Positions 20,584 to 23,622 of a DNA stretch of 23,622 nt are shown in pieces. Under the pieces are notes generated by a model that worked only from the letters and a program-made list of their open reading frames with translations, did no database searches and was not told the origin of the DNA. The stretch's first letter is position 1, and the number at the start of each line of letters is the position of its first letter. The stretch spans positions 1-23,622 of the IMG/VR virus record IMGVR_UViG_3300049914_000158. One strand, written 5' to 3'. This DNA comes from a virus. The position numbers were made by a program, and so were the translations under genes.

Positions 20584-20743
20584 AAAGCTTTTCCCTTAAT
20601 TGAGCGTTTTGTACCAGTGTTTTATTTAGAATCCGGCTGCAAAATTGCAGCTCATCCTTGTGCCCTTTTGCCTCCGCCGCACGGAGTTTATCGCCGAGCG
20701 TTATCGTCGTCATAATATGCACTTCTAAAAATGGTAATTTCAT
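20561..20743 (-). CDS. Unknown small protein, about 50-60 residues
   Basis: The frame gives 60 residues from the ATG at 20743, which has AAAGGAC upstream within a composite element; an ATG ten codons later (MTTITLGDKLRAAEAKGHKDEL) is an alternative start. The product is mainly helical (KLRAAEAKGHKDELQFCSRILNKTLVQNAQLREKLYG). No family is recognised. Confidence 0.5.
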   Translation of the reverse strand: MKLPFLEVHIMTTITLGDKLRAAEAKGHKDELQFCSRILNKTLVQNAQLREKLYGHQRKN

Positions 20744-20752
20744 CCCTTGTCC

Positions 20753-20829
20753 TTTAAAAACCTTGTTTTTAAACCCCGCTCTCGAGCTGCTCCGATTTAA
20801 TTTTCGTCGCTTCGACGGAAATTGCGGGG
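20753..20829 (-). repeat. Class B composite element, end of the 75-residue gene
   Basis: CCCCGC (20774-20779) and GCGGGG (20824-20829) enclose AATTTTCGTCG (20799-20809) / CGACGGAAATT (20813-20823). TTTAAAAA (20753-20760) / TTTTTAAA (20766-20773) form the A/T palindrome before the next ribosome site. The element supplies the C-terminal PAISVEATKIKSEQLESGV and the stop codon region of the 75-residue gene. Confidence 0.85.
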
Positions 20830-20996
20830 TCTTTCGTCTCCGTTTTCATCGCCTTAAATAAATGTTCCGTCCGTTCGCCGCCCAGGTACCGCCGAAGCAG
20901 GATTGTAAGCCGCACCCTTTTGGCCGATTTAAAATCGCTTTTAACTATCGCAGCGTTGACCTTTTCAACGAGTTTATCCTGATCAAATTTGCTCAT
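20769..20996 (-). CDS. Unknown 75-residue protein with repeat-derived C terminus
   Basis: The product starts MSKFDQDKLVEKVNAAIVKSDFKSAKRVRLTILLRRYLGG and is helical and basic. The last 19 residues come from the class B element, so the ancestral protein was probably shorter or had another end. The start overlaps the previous stop codon by ATGA. No function is recognised. Confidence 0.55.
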   Translation of the reverse strand: MSKFDQDKLVEKVNAAIVKSDFKSAKRVRLTILLRRYLGGERTEHLFKAMKTETKDPAISVEATKIKSEQLESGV

Positions 20997-21229
20997 GGTT
21001 TTTTGCCCTGCTTTTTCTGCTCTTGATTAAGCTGCTCAACAAAATCCGCTATATCCCGCAGGCATTCGACGGTAAATGCCATATAACTTTCCGGGAGGAA
21101 TTCAAACTCTTTCCATTGTGGCCACCATATACAAACTCCGAGCATTACACCTTTTTTATTCCAGCATTCCCAGTTGAGATCTATAGAAGATTTTTCAAAC
21201 CGGATAAATTTATATTCCGTTTTCAGCAT
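20993..21229 (-). CDS. Unknown 78-residue protein
   Basis: I choose the ATG at 21229 (MLKTEYKFIRFEK); the frame continues upstream to 21400 but there only shadows the neighbour gene. The product is rich in Trp and aromatic residues (LNWECWNKKGVMLGVCIWWPQWKEFEF) with a C-terminal helix. The start is preceded by a CACAGAGAAC-type repeat that contains GAAGGAC. No family is recognised. Confidence 0.6.
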   Translation of the reverse strand: MLKTEYKFIRFEKSSIDLNWECWNKKGVMLGVCIWWPQWKEFEFLPESYMAFTVECLRDIADFVEQLNQEQKKQGKKP

Positions 21230-21260
21230 CTTTGTGTCCTTCGTGTTCTCTGTGGTGAAT
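21230..21260 (-). repeat. CACAGAGAAC-type leader repeat
   Basis: The minus strand reads as near nine-base units: CACAGAGAA, CACGAAGGA, CACAAAGAT, running into the ATG at 21229. It fills the whole gap between two genes and provides a GAAGGA site. A shorter relative lies before the methyltransferase (11164-11182). Confidence 0.65.
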
Positions 21261-21512
21261 TTATTCGGGGTCGCCGCTTGCCGCTCTTTTGCCGTCCTTC
21301 TTGCCTTTTTTGGATTTCTCCATTTTTTCATCAATCCCCGGCAGGTTTTGCTGAACCGGCTCGATTGTAATATTAACCATTCCGCCATCGTTGACGACAT
21401 CTGCCATTTGTTCTACCTGCCCGGCGGTCAGTTTTAAGGCGCTAAATTTGAGAGTGTTGCTGCCTTTTTTGATCTCGAACTTGTCGATTTTCGCCGTTGT
21501 TAATATTTGCAT
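21261..21512 (-). CDS. Unknown 83-residue protein with lysine-rich tail
   Basis: The product starts MQILTTAKIDKFEIKKGSNTLKFSALKLTAGQVEQMADVVNDGG and ends with a Lys/Gly-rich tail. GAAAGGG lies six bases before the ATG, directly after the hairpin TTCGGCG/CGCCGAA. The N-terminal part is beta-rich. No family is recognised. Confidence 0.6.
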   Translation of the reverse strand: MQILTTAKIDKFEIKKGSNTLKFSALKLTAGQVEQMADVVNDGGMVNITIEPVQQNLPGIDEKMEKSKKGKKDGKRAASGDPE

Positions 21513-21525
21513 AATTTTCCCTTTC

Positions 21526-21592
21526 TTCGGCGTTTCGCCGAACCCTCGATTTATCAGAAGTTTCCAACCTTGAGGGGAAACTTAAAGAGGGC
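21526..21592 (-). repeat. Class A composite element between two genes
   Basis: CCCTC (21543-21547) and GAGGG (21587-21591) enclose AAGTTTCC (21558-21565) / GGAAACTT (21576-21583), with core CCTTGAGG. The second hairpin TTCGGCG/CGCCGAA (21526-21542) runs into GAAAGGG. This layout is the same as 15724-15792. Confidence 0.82.
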
Positions 21593-21594
21593 TT

Positions 21595-22092
21595 TTAAAA
21601 TAAAGTCGTTGCTGTTTGACGTTTTTCACTATTCACTTTTAACTTTTCACTTGCTCCCCCCGCAGTTTTAGCAGCTAAAACTAATCGCGGGGGCCTTCGG
21701 CCCGGCACATCTTTTATATTGCTATACCATCCGTGCGGCACCGGCCGCATATCGTATCTCGGCGCCCAGAAGTGATGGCTCTTGATTCTCTTGACGCCCC
21801 TGATTTCGACCCAGCCGAAAAATACGCCGCGGTCAATTATAAGTCCTTCGTTATCGATTTGATTCTTGCCCATCAACTGGTTTCGCCGGCCGGTGATATC
21901 GCTTTTCTCCCATCGGTGTCGTTGCCATGCCGGTCTTTGATTTTCCACACCCCGCAGATATTCGAGCATCTGGTTATCGCTCATCGGCCCGAACTTCAAA
22001 AAGACCTCATAAACAACCTGCTGGTCTTTGCCGAGAACTATCCCGTTTTCCTCCAGTGCCTTCAGCGATGTTTCGCGGACATTTGTTTTCAT
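21595..22092 (-). CDS. Winged-helix-like phage protein with repeat-derived C terminus
   Basis: The 165 residues begin with a probable winged helix (about 18-85): LGKDQQVVYEVFLKFGPMSDNQMLEYL, SDITGRRNQLMGKNQIDNEGLIIDRG. The middle (FFGWVEIRGVKRIKSHHFWAPRYDMRP) is basic and aromatic. Residues about 130-160 are encoded by a class B element and an A/T heptad tract, giving APRLVLAAKTAGGASEKLKVNSEKR-like low-complexity sequence. The start overlaps the previous stop codon by ATGA. A DNA-binding regulatory role is likely but not proven. Confidence 0.65.
   Translation of the reverse strand: MKTNVRETSLKALEENGIVLGKDQQVVYEVFLKFGPMSDNQMLEYLRGVENQRPAWQRHRWEKSDITGRRNQLMGKNQIDNEGLIIDRGVFFGWVEIRGVKRIKSHHFWAPRYDMRPVPHGWYSNIKDVPGRRPPRLVLAAKTAGGASEKLKVNSEKRQTATTLF
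21626..21703 (-). repeat. Class B composite element plus heptad tract in coding sequence
   Basis: CCCCGC and GCGGGG (21656-21693) enclose AGTTTTAG (21664-21671) / CTAAAACT (21675-21682). The second hairpin GGGCC/GGCCC lies at 21691-21703. A heptad tract (CACTATT, CACTTTT, AACTTTT) lies at 21626-21652. All of it is read through by the winged-helix gene. Confidence 0.75.
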
Positions 22093-22424
22093 GCGGTTGG
22101 TGTTGCCTTTGCGAATCTATTCATTGCCTCTTTAAATTGCGGCGTTCCCGGCTCATAGCCGATTAGTTTCAGCTCTTCTTCGCATATTCTCATATCAATC
22201 TCCAGCTCGCCCGGCCGGTTGCAGATATCAGGCGGAAAAAGACCCATTCGCAGAAAGGTAACAAGTTCCGCCCTGTCGCTAAAATCTGTCTCTACAAAAG
22301 TCCCCTTTTTGTTCCGCCATAAAAATATCAGTTGCGATAAACCGTCCTCTGTTCGTTTGGGTGATATCGTAAAAGGCCCAATTCGTTTTTTCTTGCTGTT
22401 TTTTTTGTTATTCCAAAGGCTCAT
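22089..22424 (-). CDS. Unknown 111-residue protein
   Basis: The product begins MSLWNNKKNSKKKRIGPFTISPKR, then has a beta-rich part (LSQLIFLWRNKKGTFVETDFSD) and helices at the C terminus. It abuts the 3D-domain gene (TAAATG) and overlaps the next gene by ATGA, so it belongs to the same operon. No family is recognised. Confidence 0.65.
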   Translation of the reverse strand: MSLWNNKKNSKKKRIGPFTISPKRTEDGLSQLIFLWRNKKGTFVETDFSDRAELVTFLRMGLFPPDICNRPGELEIDMRICEEELKLIGYEPGTPQFKEAMNRFAKATPTA

Positions 22425-22847
22425 TTAGTCCCCTGCCCCATCGGAGTCAAAAACAGTTACATCCAGATATTGCACACCCCAGTTAAGAGCTTCCTGATGG
22501 GTATCGAAAAACACATCGAGCCTGTCGCCTTTGATTTTCCCGCCGCGGTCCTTAACTTCGACAAGGCCGTATCCGGGAATGTCTAATCTTGTGCCGAACG
22601 GTATTGTCTTATCTGCCGCCGTAAATTTGTCGCCGGGTTTGATTCTGTGGCCGCTTGCGGTAATGCCGTCGGCGTATTTGCCGCAGCATATTTCGCAGGG
22701 GCAGTATGCCGTAACACGGAATTGTTTGATGGTGATATTTTTTGATTGGCCGGCATAAACGGCAGGACAATACGGCACACATACAGGTGCTACTGCTGCA
22801 ATCGATAATGCTGCGATGACGATAATTAAAATTAACGTATTTGCCAT
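22425..22847 (-). CDS. Secreted 3D-domain protein, possible lysis or cell-wall enzyme
   Basis: The 140-residue product has a signal peptide (about 1-33, hydrophobic core LILIIVIAALSIAAVA) and a 3D domain (about 43-133), named for three aspartates: Asp60 in YADGITASG, Asp100 in VKDRGG and Asp111 in RLDVFF. RVTAYCPCEICCGK at its start adds cysteines. The fold is the double-psi barrel of MltA-like lytic transglycosylases, YuiC and Rpf-type proteins. It probably cleaves peptidoglycan or acts in lysis. AAAGGA lies before the ATG at 22847. It is the first gene of the run of minus-strand genes in this window. Confidence 0.85.
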   Translation of the reverse strand: MANTLILIIVIAALSIAAVAPVCVPYCPAVYAGQSKNITIKQFRVTAYCPCEICCGKYADGITASGHRIKPGDKFTAADKTIPFGTRLDIPGYGLVEVKDRGGKIKGDRLDVFFDTHQEALNWGVQYLDVTVFDSDGAGD

Positions 22848-23079
22848 AGGAATCCTTTCCCTTTATCCCGCAGCCTTTTGCCGCGGGGTTCTTTTTCAAA
22901 AACGAGCAGCCGCTGCCCGGTAAAGAAACGCGCGGCCGCTCGCAGGAGGAGGAAGAAATAGAAGATTTCTATTATTCAATTTTAAATGTGAGCAGGACCG
23001 AGTCCGAATTAGCTCCGTCTATCAATCCTGCCCACCACGGCTAAAAAGAAACTGCAAAAGACAATTTGGACCGCTCAGT

Positions 23080-23205
23080 TCAGTAATATACATTGCGATT
23101 CTTCCTGGCGAATAAGTACAACCAGAAATAGCGATCCGTATTAACTTTTAAAAATTGCCCGTCTCTCCGGGCTGTCAAGCCATTGTTCTCCGGCTTTCGA
23201 TTCAT
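23080..23205 (-). CDS. Possible 41-residue protein
   Basis: From the ATG at 23205 the frame reads MNRKPENNGLTARRDGQFLK, then VNTDRYFWLYLFARKNRNVYY. It extends upstream to a TTG at 23253. The basic and aromatic composition is protein-like, but the ribosome site is weak and a hairpin lies inside. It may be a remnant. Confidence 0.25.
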   Translation of the reverse strand: MNRKPENNGLTARRDGQFLKVNTDRYFWLYLFARKNRNVYY

Positions 23206-23245
23206 ACTTGAGTGTTCCGCTCTGGCGATTTGCTGGGCCTTCGCA

Positions 23246-23276
23246 ATTTTCAATCTTCAATATTAAATTTTAAATC
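23246..23276. repeat. A/T heptad tract
   Basis: The plus strand reads in clear heptads: ATTTTCA, ATCTTCA, ATATTAA, ATTTTAA. It lies directly beside the tRNA-like remnant. Confidence 0.6.
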
Positions 23277-23281
23277 CGTAT

Positions 23282-23328
23282 TTGCGGGGGCAGGATTCGA
23301 ACCATCCACCTGAGCTACCAACTGCTGT
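23282..23328 (-). tRNA. Truncated initiator-tRNA-like remnant
   Basis: On the minus strand the 3' end reads GGTTCGAATCC then TGCCCCCGCAA, a T loop and 3' acceptor strand like those of bacterial initiator tRNA. It is preceded by GCAGTTGGTAGCTCAGG, similar to a D arm. The 5' acceptor strand and anticodon arm are missing and the T stem is imperfect, so it cannot be a working tRNA. It could be a phage attachment-site scar or a decayed gene. Confidence 0.5.
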
Positions 23329-23376
23329 AAAAAGAAAGAGGCCGTATGCGGAACATCCGCATAAATAGACGGCCTC
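23329..23376 (-). terminator. Strong minus-strand intrinsic terminator
   Basis: On the minus strand GAGGCCGT (23376-23369) pairs with ACGGCCTC (23345-23338). Inside, TGCGGA pairs with TCCGCA around a three-base loop (23347-23361). TTTCTTTTT follows (23337-23329). It should end a transcript coming from the right, isolating the phage operon. No gene for it to serve is seen in the window. Confidence 0.75.
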
Positions 23377-23622
23377 TCAAGAGTAGTAGTATTATGGGAA
23401 TTTTACAGAATGATTTCGCCGGCGGTAAAAACCTTTGCGGTTCAATTACTGCCGGCTGCTGCTCGCTGCTGTGGGATAGGTTATAAAATTTGAAAAAAAG
23501 CTGTTATTGTTTAAAACGAATAAATTTTTTGAATTGTTGCAATCTATTTTCCAGCCATTGTGCTAATTGTGGAATCCATAATGCCTTAAAAATTTCTTCA
23601 AAAAGCTCTTTTCATGCCTTAT

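Larger units (their letters stand above)
22848..23622. other. Non-coding right-hand region
   Basis: No strong gene lies here. From left to right I see: a hairpin CCCGC/GCGGG (22867-22887) just before the 3D-gene ribosome site; GAGCAGCCGC pairing with GCGGCCGCTC (22903-22942); a compact GGACTCGGTCC-type hairpin within 22990-23035; a small possible frame (23080-23205); a small hairpin GCCCG/CGGGC (23157-23172); an A/T heptad tract; a tRNA-like remnant; and a strong terminator. From 23377 to the right edge I see only A/T-rich sequence with short broken frames. Confidence 0.6.

Noticed and set aside
21230-21400. Upstream extension of the 78-residue gene
   Set aside because: It overlaps the 83-residue gene in another frame; the ATG at 21229 with GAAGGA is better placed.
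23160-23190. TTGACA box as promoter of the phage operon
   Set aside because: The box is perfect, but no acceptable -10 box lies at 16-18 bases; a small hairpin follows it instead.
23504-23612. Short minus-strand frame ending KKFIRFKQ
   Set aside because: About 35 codons, protein-like, but an in-frame stop precedes it and no start codon is present; at most a gene remnant.

Overview
The window is a stretch of a tailed double-stranded DNA bacteriophage genome, either a prophage or a phage contig. Every gene I can support lies on the minus strand, so transcription runs from right to left. The left third is a lambda-type head and packaging module. In transcription order it holds a terminase small subunit, a GpA-family large terminase, a small SAP-like/zinc protein, a gpW-like joining protein, a gpB-type portal, an S49 prohead protease with a nested scaffold, a decoration protein and a major capsid protein. 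Tail genes must lie beyond the left edge. No integrase or repressor is visible. The host is bacterial but I cannot name it. The dispersed repeats resemble those I associate with environmental genomes such as Planctomycetota or Omnitrophota; this is a weak inference.

Upstream (about 9.6-22.85 kb) are tightly packed early or accessory genes, many overlapping by ATGA or GTGA. They are a 3D-domain secreted protein, a winged-helix protein, several small unknowns, a 46-residue single-span membrane protein, a lipoprotein, a DUF1353 protein, two tandem ParB-like proteins, a cysteine-motif protein, a radical SAM protein of the phage Gp37/Gp68 type, an AP2-domain protein followed by a zinc ribbon in the -1 frame, a replication-initiator-like winged-helix protein, several unknowns, a small membrane protein and a beta-class DNA methyltransferase.

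Two longer gene-poor regions stand out. Positions 13168-13580 hold a structured control region with a possible promoter, an inverted-repeat pair and four TGTAAA boxes. Positions 22848-23622 hold an initiator-tRNA-like remnant next to a strong minus-strand terminator.

The most unusual feature is a set of short composite palindromic elements. Each has a C-rich box, a hairpin and a G-rich box, often followed by a second small hairpin. Some lie between genes immediately upstream of Shine-Dalgarno sites. Others lie inside or at the ends of open reading frames without breaking them: in the terminase small subunit, the methyltransferase, a ParB, the radical SAM protein, a 75-residue protein and the winged-helix protein. 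Four copies of one class are read in the same frame and give related peptides. This resembles in logic the Rickettsia palindromic elements, but here in a phage, with different sequences.
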